Shown: positions 10,342 to 18,055 of the stretch, in pieces
Numbering within the stretch: the stretch's first letter is position 1
Layout: the number at the start of each line of letters is the position of its first letter
Assembly: GCF_028330965.1 (NCBI RefSeq)
Contig: NZ_JAQMUB010000058.1
Location: 39,999-103,998 of the forward strand
DNA length: 64,000 nucleotides
Reading direction: 5' to 3'
DNA from: Oscillatoria sp. CS-180
GTDB lineage: Bacteria > Cyanobacteriota > Cyanobacteriia > Phormidesmidales > Phormidesmidaceae
Notes under the pieces: generated by a model
The model's input: the letters and a program-made list of their open reading frames with translations, nothing else
Database searches by the model: none
What the model was told of the DNA's origin: nothing
Position numbers and translations under genes: made by a program

Positions 10342-10370
10342 TAACCCCCAACGTGTAGACCCTGGGGTTA
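10342..10370. terminator. Inverted repeat between convergent genes, terminator-like
   Basis: TAACCCC at 10342-10348 and GGGGTTA at 10364-10370 form a perfect 7-bp stem with a 15-base loop. The right arm includes the stop codon of the chelatase gene. There is no clear T-run on either side, so termination activity is only a guess from its position between two convergent genes. Confidence 0.3.
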
Positions 10371-13300
10371 AGGCTGGACGCCTTCTAGGGTTACATCGGC
10401 TTCGTCATAGAGGTTTTGGAGTTTCTCTAGGGTTTCTTCATCGGGACTCCAGAAACCGCGTCCGTGAGCTTCAATCAAACGACCGACAATGTTGCGAAAG
10501 GCTTCAGGATTAGCCTGTCGCAATTGGTCTGCCATAACCGGATCAAAGGCGTAGGTGTCTGCTGCTTGGTCGTAGACCCACTGATCTTTGAAGCGAGCCG
10601 TTCCAGCCCAGCCGAGAATGGCTGTCATTCGTTGAGAAATTTCGTAAGCTCCGCCGGATCCTTGAGCAGCCATCGCCTCGGCCCATTTAGGATTGAGTAA
10701 TTTAGTCCGATACTCCATCCGCAGTAGTTCGTCGAGCTTGCGAGGGGTCGTATCTTTGGAGAAGCTTTCGACAAAACTGGCTGTCACGGACTGGCCTCGT
10801 GTCTGTTCTGCGGCTTGCTTGAGTGCCCCCGTATTAGCGTAGTATTCCTGGATATCGGTAAGGCCATATTCTACCGAGTCAATTTGCTGCACGATGCGAT
10901 CAGTGGTGTTCAGCAGCGTATTGAGGACTTCGGGCCGAGCTTGGCCTTTGTCACCGCGCCCGTAGCTGTATGCATTGCGATCGCGCCACGTTTGGCCCAA
11001 TTCGTCGGCCTCCTCCCAGTTGGAATCAATAATGCGATCATTGACCAGAGAGCCGTAGTCTCCAGCTGGGTTGGAAAACAGCCGAGCAGCAACATTGTCT
11101 ACTCCCTGAGCCTGAAGCGCCAATGCATGCTTGCGAATGAAATTATCCTCTACAGGCTCGTCTGCTGTTGCTGCCCGCTGAAAGAGATCATCAAGCAGCT
11201 CAATAATGTTGATAAAACTGTCGCGGAAAATGCCCGAGAGATTGCCCAGGATGTCAATGCGGGGATGACCGACCTGTTCCAAAGGCTGCAATTCATAGCG
11301 AACAATCCGTCCGGTCCCTTCTTTGACAGGTTCTGCACCCACTAACTCCAGCAGAATGCCTAAGGACTCACCCTTGGTTTTGATGGCATCCAGCCCCCAC
11401 AACATCACGGCGACTGTTTCTGGGTAGCTGCCATGCTCCGTCTGCTGTTGGGCGATGAGTTTGCGACCAATCTCGCGACCTCGCAGATAAGCGGCTGGCG
11501 ACGGCATGCGATAAGGGTCCAACGCATGAATATTGCGTCCCGTTGGCAACACCCCAATACCATCCCGCAGCAGATCTCCACCCGGTGCAGGCGGAATATA
11601 CTCACCGTTGAGTCCCCGCAGCAGGTTTGTCATTTCGTCAGAGGTTTGACGCAGGCGATCGCAAATCTCTAGAGCCTCCAGGATGCGCGACTCGATCTGT
11701 GCCCATTCAGCGACCTCCTTCTCATCGCGATAGAACCGCTGTAGTAACCCTCCAACGATCGCTTGGCGGTCTTCGGTCGGGTTTGCGGTTGCCAAGGCCC
11801 CAATCGCGGCCTCCTTCAGATCCTCGCCAAAATAGGCCGATAGATAGCTCTGCAACTGTTCGGCACTGGGCATCTGGCCTAACACATGCAGGCCGCTGGA
11901 AAACAGCCGCGCTTCCAAGACTTGCAGGTATTCATACAGATCTGTTAGATAGCGCGTTAGCGCTTCGGGACTAAACAGCCGCGCATTTTCTGGCGTGAAT
12001 TCAATGCCAGACTTCTGAGCTTCTGCAAACGGACAGTCAGCGTCTAGGCCAGAGTCGGCGATCGCTTTGAGGATAGCGTCCCGCAGCACCGTATTTTTGC
12101 GCGGGTCTTCGCGGTACTCCGCGATCAAATCCCGCAGGTTCAACAGCTCCTTGTACAGTCCGGCCCGCCCATAGGGTGGAACATTGTGGGATACCAGTAC
12201 CCCATAGCCGCGTCGCTTAGCCAAGATGGATTCGGAGGGATTGTTGGCGGCATAGATGTAGAGATGGGGGCGATCGCCTAGCAATATGTCGGGCCAGCAG
12301 TAGCCCGTATTCCCCAAAGGCGACCCCGGCAGCCACTCCACCGTGCCGTGCATCCCAAAATGCAATACCGCATCGGCCTGAAACTCTCGTTTCAACCATT
12401 CATAGAAAGCAACGTACTGAGGATGAGGCGTTAGATCTCGCTCGAACATCAGCCGCATGGGATCACCGGCAATTCCCAGCGGCGGCTGTACCCCCAGCCA
12501 TACGTTGCCCAGATGAACGCCCCCTACCAGAAATTCGTCACCCCAAGTTTTGATGCCTGTTTTGGTCAGGTCTCCCCACTGTCGCTCCATGCGATGGCGC
12601 TGGAGGTAAGTCAGCCAGTCAGCCAGCTGACGTTCAGAAATCGCAATTGGGATTTCTCCTGATGCAGACTGTGACGGTAACGGGACCGCCTCATCTGCCG
12701 CTTTAACCCATTCGATCAACGTTTCTCCGTCTTCCGGCAGTTCGCCAACGGTATAACCTGCCTGCTGCAAAGCCTTCAGCACAGTTAGCAGAGAATTAGG
12801 CACATTGAGCAATGCCGCCGTCCCTGTCGCGCCATAACCTGGGGGAAACCCATAAAGCACGATCGCAATCTTGCGTTCACTTAGGGGCTTGCGGCGCAGC
12901 TCCACCCAGCTTCGCACTCGCTGAGTCAATCGCTGCACTCGTTCGGGAACGAGATAAATTTTGTCTCCAACCAGTCCGCCGAGGGGCACTGGGTCAATCG
13001 CTCCGTCTAACTCCGGTAAGGCATAGAGCACAACGCTTTGCAAGCCACCGATGCCTTTACGAGTCCACGATGCAATGTCTTGGATCAGTAGAGGGGCTGA
13101 CACGAAGTACGGTACGTTTTTAGCGCTGAGAATTTGCTTGGCAACCTCGACCTGACGCCCAGCTTCCATTGAGCCTGCCGGACCCCCGACTAGAGGAAAG
13201 CCAATCGTGGACACGATCGCGTCGACCTTTGCTGCATCGCTTGAGAGCGAGGGCGTTTCGTGATGACCCTGCGATCGCAGTCTCTGTTCGTGATCGGTGG

Positions 13301-14174
13301 TGAACCAATCTCGGACAGCGACATGGCCCTCAACGCCGTTAATGAAGACAGGCAGCGGCACTAAGCCCGCCTGCTCGAATTGCTGAATCAGCTGCGGGAT
13401 ATAAGGCTGCTGGGTAATGACGTGCTTGCGGTAGAGCAAAATGCCCACAACAGGTGAGGAATCTGAGAGTGGTGGGGTAGCTCGTTTTGCAGTAGGGCGA
13501 TCGCTAAAGTACCAGTCTAGATACGCTCGGGGCGTCAAAAAATAGCTCTCATTGTCAGGATGCACCAGCCCCATATTGGGCGTTTCAATAGCTGGAGCAA
13601 TATCACCGACCGTTAATCCCAGGTAATGCTTTCCTAAATAGTGCAGCATTGAGGCGACGTTCTCTGGCCCACCGGCATTCCAGTAGCCGTAGAGAATAAG
13701 CCAGTTGCGGAGATCTTGAAGCTTCCGTACGGGCAAATACTTCAGCAGCTTCGGTCCGATTTTCAGAAAACTGATATAGCCGGCTAAGCGATCTTCCTCT
13801 TTGCCGCTACCGAATTTACTGAGGATGAACTTAACTGGCTTCGGCATCCCCTTGGGTTTCTCGCCAAAGGAAAACTGTCCCAACTGAGTGAGCGACATCA
13901 ACTCTAAAGCAGACTCAAATGCCAGTCGAACTGGAATGGCTGCGGCTCGTTCCCGCAGCCAGAGGACTTGGTCGTAGTCAAAAATCAAGCTGGCAAAAAG
14001 GGCATCTGCACCTGCGAGTGCGGCGGCGATCTCATCCGGTTTGTCGCTGAGATCGCGATCGCAAAACACCTGCACCTCCAGTTCAGGGCAGTTCAACCGA
14101 GCCATCTCAGTGGCTTGTCGGTATAGTTCGGTGTTGAATGCTTCGAACCCAGCAATCAAAACGATGCGTGCCAT
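10368..14174 (-). CDS. Magnesium-chelatase subunit H family protein (ChlH/BchH-type paralogue)
   Basis: The 1268-residue protein belongs to the family of ChlH/BchH/CobN, the large porphyrin-binding subunits of class I chelatases. Its N-terminus has the ChlH-type sensor-like domain (ASLIFDYDQV), then a segment with YGYWNAGGPENVASMLHYL, and the catalytic region has HFGMHGTVEWLPG and NPSESILAKRRGYG, both strong family motifs. It is shorter than the roughly 1330 residues of the main cyanobacterial ChlH and differs from it at the N-terminus, so it is probably the second H subunit found in many cyanobacteria rather than the principal chlorophyll enzyme. Cobaltochelatase activity cannot be excluded. 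No ChlI or ChlD gene is in the window. Confidence 0.85.
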   Translation of the reverse strand: MARIVLIAGFEAFNTELYRQATEMARLNCPELEVQVFCDRDLSDKPDEIAAALAGADALFASLIFDYDQVLWLRERAAAIPVRLAFESALELMSLTQLGQFSFGEKPKGMPKPVKFILSKFGSGKEEDRLAGYISFLKIGPKLLKYLPVRKLQDLRNWLILYGYWNAGGPENVASMLHYLGKHYLGLTVGDIAPAIETPNMGLVHPDNESYFLTPRAYLDWYFSDRPTAKRATPPLSDSSPVVGILLYRKHVITQQPYIPQLIQQFEQAGLVPLPVFINGVEGHVAVRDWFTTDHEQRLRSQGHHETPSLSSDAAKVDAIVSTIGFPLVGGPAGSMEAGRQVEVAKQILSAKNVPYFVSAPLLIQDIASWTRKGIGGLQSVVLYALPELDGAIDPVPLGGLVGDKIYLVPERVQRLTQRVRSWVELRRKPLSERKIAIVLYGFPPGYGATGTAALLNVPNSLLTVLKALQQAGYTVGELPEDGETLIEWVKAADEAVPLPSQSASGEIPIAISERQLADWLTYLQRHRMERQWGDLTKTGIKTWGDEFLVGGVHLGNVWLGVQPPLGIAGDPMRLMFERDLTPHPQYVAFYEWLKREFQADAVLHFGMHGTVEWLPGSPLGNTGYCWPDILLGDRPHLYIYAANNPSESILAKRRGYGVLVSHNVPPYGRAGLYKELLNLRDLIAEYREDPRKNTVLRDAILKAIADSGLDADCPFAEAQKSGIEFTPENARLFSPEALTRYLTDLYEYLQVLEARLFSSGLHVLGQMPSAEQLQSYLSAYFGEDLKEAAIGALATANPTEDRQAIVGGLLQRFYRDEKEVAEWAQIESRILEALEICDRLRQTSDEMTNLLRGLNGEYIPPAPGGDLLRDGIGVLPTGRNIHALDPYRMPSPAAYLRGREIGRKLIAQQQTEHGSYPETVAVMLWGLDAIKTKGESLGILLELVGAEPVKEGTGRIVRYELQPLEQVGHPRIDILGNLSGIFRDSFINIIELLDDLFQRAATADEPVEDNFIRKHALALQAQGVDNVAARLFSNPAGDYGSLVNDRIIDSNWEEADELGQTWRDRNAYSYGRGDKGQARPEVLNTLLNTTDRIVQQIDSVEYGLTDIQEYYANTGALKQAAEQTRGQSVTASFVESFSKDTTPRKLDELLRMEYRTKLLNPKWAEAMAAQGSGGAYEISQRMTAILGWAGTARFKDQWVYDQAADTYAFDPVMADQLRQANPEAFRNIVGRLIEAHGRGFWSPDEETLEKLQNLYDEADVTLEGVQP

Positions 14175-14233
14175 GATATTAACTGGATGTGAGGACCTAC
14201 GTTGATCCTAGACCTCGGGGAGAAGAACGTGCA

Positions 14234-14485
14234 ATGTGGAATCGAGTAATCAATGGATTGAATTGGCTCTTGGTTGCCAATTTGTTTTTCGTGCTGGCTA
14301 GCTTTGGCTGGTTCGCCACCGCTGTCATCGGTCGTGGCCTCAACGTCAACCTTGGACTGGATATTTGGTACAGCCTGTGGATGCCGATATTTCAACCGGC
14401 AATTGGCATTCTGATGGCAGGGGCGATCGCGATCGGCGTTCTCCGATGGGTGTCCAACAAGCTAGCTGCCCTACGCGAAAGCTGA
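14234..14485 (+). CDS. Small two-helix membrane protein
   Basis: The protein has 83 residues from ATG 14234; the frame is open back to GTG 14189, but those codons run into the divergent chelatase promoter region. Two hydrophobic stretches are visible, around LLVANLFFVLASFGWFATAV and a second one near residues 55-72, joined by a loop with LGLDIWYSLWMP. It looks like the small conserved cyanobacterial membrane proteins of unknown function. It is followed by the MotA/TolQ/ExbB gene after 77 bases on the same strand. Confidence 0.65.
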   Translation: MWNRVINGLNWLLVANLFFVLASFGWFATAVIGRGLNVNLGLDIWYSLWMPIFQPAIGILMAGAIAIGVLRWVSNKLAALRES

Positions 14486-14562
14486 CTTTCTCGCTTTCCC
14501 CCTCCTCTCAACTAATCATAGGGATGCGGCTATGATAGGGAGCGGTTTACCGAGGTTGCCAC

Positions 14563-15243
14563 ATGGGTGCAATGGGAAATGTGACAGGAAGTCTGGTAAC
14601 ACTGCTGCTGTTGGCAACGTCCTTGGTGGGGATGACCCTGATCTTTGAGCGACTTTGGTTTTGGAATCGCATTTCTAAGCGTCAAAAAAAGCTTGTCCGC
14701 GCCGTTCTGGATAGTTATGAGCAACAGCCTCAAGCTGCCTTATCCAAACTTAAGAAGAACTCAGATCTCCCCATAGCTCGCATCTTTTTGGCGGCTCTGA
14801 CCACACCCGATGCGACGCCTGAAGACTTTCGAATTGCTCTAGAAAGTTCGGCGCAGGGCGAATTGCCCTTATTTCAAAGGTTTTCGGCTGCGTTGAATAC
14901 CATCGTGGGCATTGCTCCTTTGCTGGGACTGTTGGGCACGATTTTGGGGCTAATGAAATCGCTCTCGGCACTGGATATAGGTGCAGGCAATAGCGATCGC
15001 ACGCTGGATGTCATCTCGGGTATCGGCGAAGCCTTGATCACAACCGCGTTGGGCTTAATCATTGCCATTGCGACTCTGATCTTCGCGAACGTTTTTCAGG
15101 GACTGTATCGACAGCAACGGGCGTTTATTCAAGAAACGGGGGGACAGCTGGAGCTGCTGTATCGCAGGCAGCATCGGCAAACAACTCGGCGACCCTATGA
15201 CCCAACTCGCACGACCTTTCAGCAACCCTATTCCAAAAGCTGA
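14563..15243 (+). CDS. MotA/TolQ/ExbB proton channel family protein
   Basis: The 226-residue protein has three hydrophobic segments in the ExbB/TolQ arrangement: one near residues 8-27 and two in the C-terminal half around LGLLGTILGLMKSL and ALITTALGLIIAIATLIF. The GLLGT and GIGEALITTALG motifs are the family signature. ExbB/TolQ proteins form the proton-conducting stator that drives TonB or TolA with an ExbD/TolR partner. No ExbD gene follows; the next gene is a magnesium transporter. Confidence 0.88.
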   Translation: MGAMGNVTGSLVTLLLLATSLVGMTLIFERLWFWNRISKRQKKLVRAVLDSYEQQPQAALSKLKKNSDLPIARIFLAALTTPDATPEDFRIALESSAQGELPLFQRFSAALNTIVGIAPLLGLLGTILGLMKSLSALDIGAGNSDRTLDVISGIGEALITTALGLIIAIATLIFANVFQGLYRQQRAFIQETGGQLELLYRRQHRQTTRRPYDPTRTTFQQPYSKS

Positions 15244-15357
15244 TCCAACAACTGAAGTCGGGGCATTCTAGGTCCATTCCTATACCTTTCGACTCTCGAC
15301 AGAGGGAGGCGTTAACATCAGCCATTACAATGCATTAAGACTATTCGGAGTAAATCT

Positions 15358-16758
15358 TTGACAGAGCAAATCGTACAGCCTGCGTCCATTGCCCCTCCGT
15401 TCTCACGGCAAGAGCTGCGAGAACTGGTGCGATCGCAGCTGCAAATGCTCTTAGAACAACAAAATTTTCAGGGAGTTAAAGCTCTGCTTGTCCCTGTACA
15501 GCCTGCGGATATTGCGGAGGCCATCGAGGGATTACCGGACACCATGCAGGCGCTCGCGTTTCGTCTACTGTCGAAAGATGAGGCGATCGAAGTTTATGAA
15601 AACTTAGATTCCAGCGTTCAGCAAACGCTAATCGAAGACTTCAAGCGCCAGGATGTGCTGGACATTGTGGACAAAATGTCGCCAGACGATCGCGCTCGTC
15701 TCTTCGATGAACTGCCGGCCAAAGTTGTCCGCCGACTCCTTAGTCAAATGAGTTCCCAAGAAAGACAGGCAACTGCACTGTTGCTCGGTTACGAAGCGGA
15801 TACAGCTGGGCGCATTATGACGCCCGAATATATTGCCCTGAAAGAAACCTGGAGTATTTCAAGAGCACTCGAACATATTCGTAATCGAGCAGACATTAGC
15901 GAAACCGTTTATTACTTGTACGTCACCGACTCAGCGCGTCGTTTGACAGGCATTTTGTCGCTGCGGCACCTTGTTATGGGTCAGCCTGAGCAAACGATTG
16001 GCGACATCATGACCCGTGAAGTAGTCTCAGTGCAGACCGATACAGACCAGGAGGAAGTTGCCCAACTCATTCAGCGCTATGACTTTCTGGCGGTGCCGAT
16101 TGTCGATACTGAGCAGCGGCTGGTGGGCATTGTCACGGTTGATGACGTCATCGACATTCTGGAAGAAGAAGCGACTGAAGATATTTATGCGTTGGGAGGG
16201 GTTCAGTCCGGGGGCGACAACTACTTTCAGACCAACCTGCTGACTGTTGCCCGTAAACGGGTGGTTTGGCTTTCAGTGCTGCTGTTGACGAACACCGTGA
16301 CGACGTGGGTGATCCGCAGTCAGGAGGCCATTTTGGAACAGGTGGTTGTTCTGGCGGCCTTTATCCCGTTATTAATCGGCACGGGCGGTAATGTAGGTGC
16401 GCAGTCCTCAACGGTCGTGATTCGCGGCATTAACACCCAAGAAATTGGCAACAAGAGTGCGTTTTCTGTCATTCGGCGGGAGGCGATCGCAGGTGCTTTT
16501 CTCGGCATTATGCTGGGCGTCGTCGTGACAGGGTGGGCTTTCCTGTTGCAAGGAAGCTTGTCCGTGTCAGTGGTGGTTGGGATCAGCTTAGTGGCGATCG
16601 CGATTTTGGCTTCTACTGCCGGAGCCGCACTCCCTTTTTTGTTTAGCGCGATCGGTTTTGACCCAGCACTCATGTCAGCCCCCTTCATCACAACGGTTGT
16701 GGATGTTCTCGGCGTGCTAATTTACCTCAATCTGGCCCGCTATATTCTGCAACTTTGA
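15358..16758 (+). CDS. mgtE: MgtE-type magnesium transporter
   Basis: The 466-residue protein has the full MgtE layout: an N-terminal superhelical domain with MSPDDRARLFDELP, two CBS domains (about residues 140-265, with TVDDVIDILEEEATED closing the second), a connecting plug helix and five C-terminal membrane segments with the ion-path motif IGTGGNVGAQSS. The N and CBS domains sense cytosolic Mg2+ and close the channel. The start is TTG 15358. The 114-base upstream gap is too short for a typical M-box riboswitch and shows no obvious one. Confidence 0.95.
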   Translation: MTEQIVQPASIAPPFSRQELRELVRSQLQMLLEQQNFQGVKALLVPVQPADIAEAIEGLPDTMQALAFRLLSKDEAIEVYENLDSSVQQTLIEDFKRQDVLDIVDKMSPDDRARLFDELPAKVVRRLLSQMSSQERQATALLLGYEADTAGRIMTPEYIALKETWSISRALEHIRNRADISETVYYLYVTDSARRLTGILSLRHLVMGQPEQTIGDIMTREVVSVQTDTDQEEVAQLIQRYDFLAVPIVDTEQRLVGIVTVDDVIDILEEEATEDIYALGGVQSGGDNYFQTNLLTVARKRVVWLSVLLLTNTVTTWVIRSQEAILEQVVVLAAFIPLLIGTGGNVGAQSSTVVIRGINTQEIGNKSAFSVIRREAIAGAFLGIMLGVVVTGWAFLLQGSLSVSVVVGISLVAIAILASTAGAALPFLFSAIGFDPALMSAPFITTVVDVLGVLIYLNLARYILQL

Positions 16759-17089
16759 AATCGAAGTGTGGGCACCACTCCACTTTTAGTACTGTTAATT
16801 GCTGCCCCGGGATCACAATCCCTGCTTGGGGATCACGACTGGGGATCAAAAAACTAACGGGGTGTGTAGTCCCGTCTCCACATCTTTTCGCATGTCAAGT
16901 AGAATACAAAATATCGCTAGAACTGTAGGGAATCATCAATCACCCGGGCACATTGAGACCTATCAATTCGCCATTCTGTAAACAAATGTTTACAATGTCG
17001 GGTGAGGCGTACGAGTGAAAGTCCATGGGCTGTTTTGTAGCTCGTACTTCTATGATGGTTAGCATCGTTCTGCGAATTATAGATCTGGG
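16759..17089. other. Intergenic region between mgtE and the DUF502 gene
   Basis: This 331-base gap holds no convincing gene. It contains three near copies of GGGATCAC between about 16808 and 16850, a palindrome at 16978-16993 and an inverted pair GTACGAG (17009-17015) / CTCGTAC (17041-17047) that would fold in the leader of the downstream gene. Promoter elements probably lie here but none is clear enough to call. Confidence 0.5.
16978..16993. promoter_or_regulatory. Palindromic candidate operator upstream of the DUF502 gene
   Basis: GTAAACAAATGTTTAC is a perfect palindrome of two 7-base arms around AA, about 100 bases before the downstream start. Its symmetry suits a dimeric regulator. It does not fit the NtcA consensus, where GTA and TAC are 8 bases apart; here they are 10 apart. 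Confidence 0.35.
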
Positions 17090-17824
17090 TTGCCTGTGCT
17101 TCAGAAACTTCGACAGGATTTAAAGAACGACCTCATTGCGGGTTTGTTGGTGGTGATCCCTTTGGCTACGACCATTTGGCTCTCTACTACAGTCGCGATT
17201 TGGGTGATTCGGTTTTTGACCCGATTTCCTAAGCAGCTCAATCCTTTTACGGGGCTGCCGCCTCTGCTAGGTGACATAATTAATCTAGCGGTTGGGTTTG
17301 CAGTGCCCCTGCTGAGTATTCTGCTCATTGGGCTGATGGCTCGTAACATTGCTGGCCGTTGGCTATTGGATCTGGGTGAACGGATTGTGCAGTCAATCCC
17401 TTTAGCAGGCTCAGTGTATAAAACGCTCCAGCAGCTGCTTCAGACTGTTTTTCAAGATTCGAAAAGTCGTTTTCGGCGGGTCATTCTAGTGGAATATCCG
17501 CGTCGAGGACTGTGGGCGGTTGCTTTTGTAACAGGGACGGTTGTTACCTCTGAACCGAAGGCTTCTACTGCTTCGATGCTCAGCGTCTTTATTCCAACAA
17601 CGCCTAATCCTACGAGCGGTTGGTATGCGGTTGTGCCTGAAACCGACGTTATCAATCTCTCGATTTCGATTGAAGATGCGTTCAAGATTTTGCTGTCCGG
17701 CGGCATTGTGGGACCTAATTTAGCGGAGTCCATTCCTCAGGAGCGGCTTCTGAGCAGTGGAGCTGTTCAAGAAAACAGCGTGAATCGTCCCATCCTCAAC
17801 CTCAACCAGCCTGTGTTGGAATAG
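17090..17824 (+). CDS. DUF502 family membrane protein
   Basis: The 244-residue protein has two membrane segments near the N-terminus (about residues 15-38 and 60-88) and a C-terminal domain with the family motifs SIPLAGSVYKTLQQL, VILVEYPRRGLWAVAFVTG and VFIPTTPNPTSGW. DUF502 proteins are widespread in cyanobacteria, proteobacteria and plants, where a related protein is linked to trafficking; the bacterial role is unknown. The start is TTG 17090. Confidence 0.88.
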   Translation: MPVLQKLRQDLKNDLIAGLLVVIPLATTIWLSTTVAIWVIRFLTRFPKQLNPFTGLPPLLGDIINLAVGFAVPLLSILLIGLMARNIAGRWLLDLGERIVQSIPLAGSVYKTLQQLLQTVFQDSKSRFRRVILVEYPRRGLWAVAFVTGTVVTSEPKASTASMLSVFIPTTPNPTSGWYAVVPETDVINLSISIEDAFKILLSGGIVGPNLAESIPQERLLSSGAVQENSVNRPILNLNQPVLE

Positions 17825-17892
17825 CGGACCGACCTTCTTAATCCAACATTCCTAAACTTAGATCCTGTAGTTCAGTTTACGCTGAGCGCTTC

Positions 17893-17975
17893 GATCTCAG
17901 AATCCCCCGAAATTTGAGGGGTTTTGAGATCAGAGTCCCCCAAATTTGGGGGATTTAAGGGGGCGAATGCAGGGA
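17893..17975. repeat. Dispersed cyanobacterial repeat, copy 1
   Basis: The core CCCCCAAATTTGGGGG (17937-17952) is a perfect 16-base palindrome followed by GATTTAAGGGGGCGAATGCAG. An inverted, partly matching segment lies just before it (GATCTCAGAATCCCC and then GGGGTTTTGAGATC). A diverged copy with the same flanking words lies at 32381-32441. It sits between the DUF502 gene and the end of the CIS operon and may form a hairpin terminator on either strand. Confidence 0.7.
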
Positions 17976-18055
17976 TAATGCTCCAGGGCAAGATCTGAGT
18001 TAAAAGCATGGTGGTCCCCTAATTCATCTCTTCAGAAGTCATAGCCACGATCTCG

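Noticed and set aside
15244..15357. M-box magnesium riboswitch before mgtE
   Set aside because: The gap is only 114 bases and shows none of the expected stems.
16808..16850. Three GGGATCAC words as iteron-like sites
   Set aside because: Spacing is irregular and there are only three imperfect copies.
16978..16993. NtcA binding site
   Set aside because: The GTA and TAC halves are 10 bases apart instead of the required 8.
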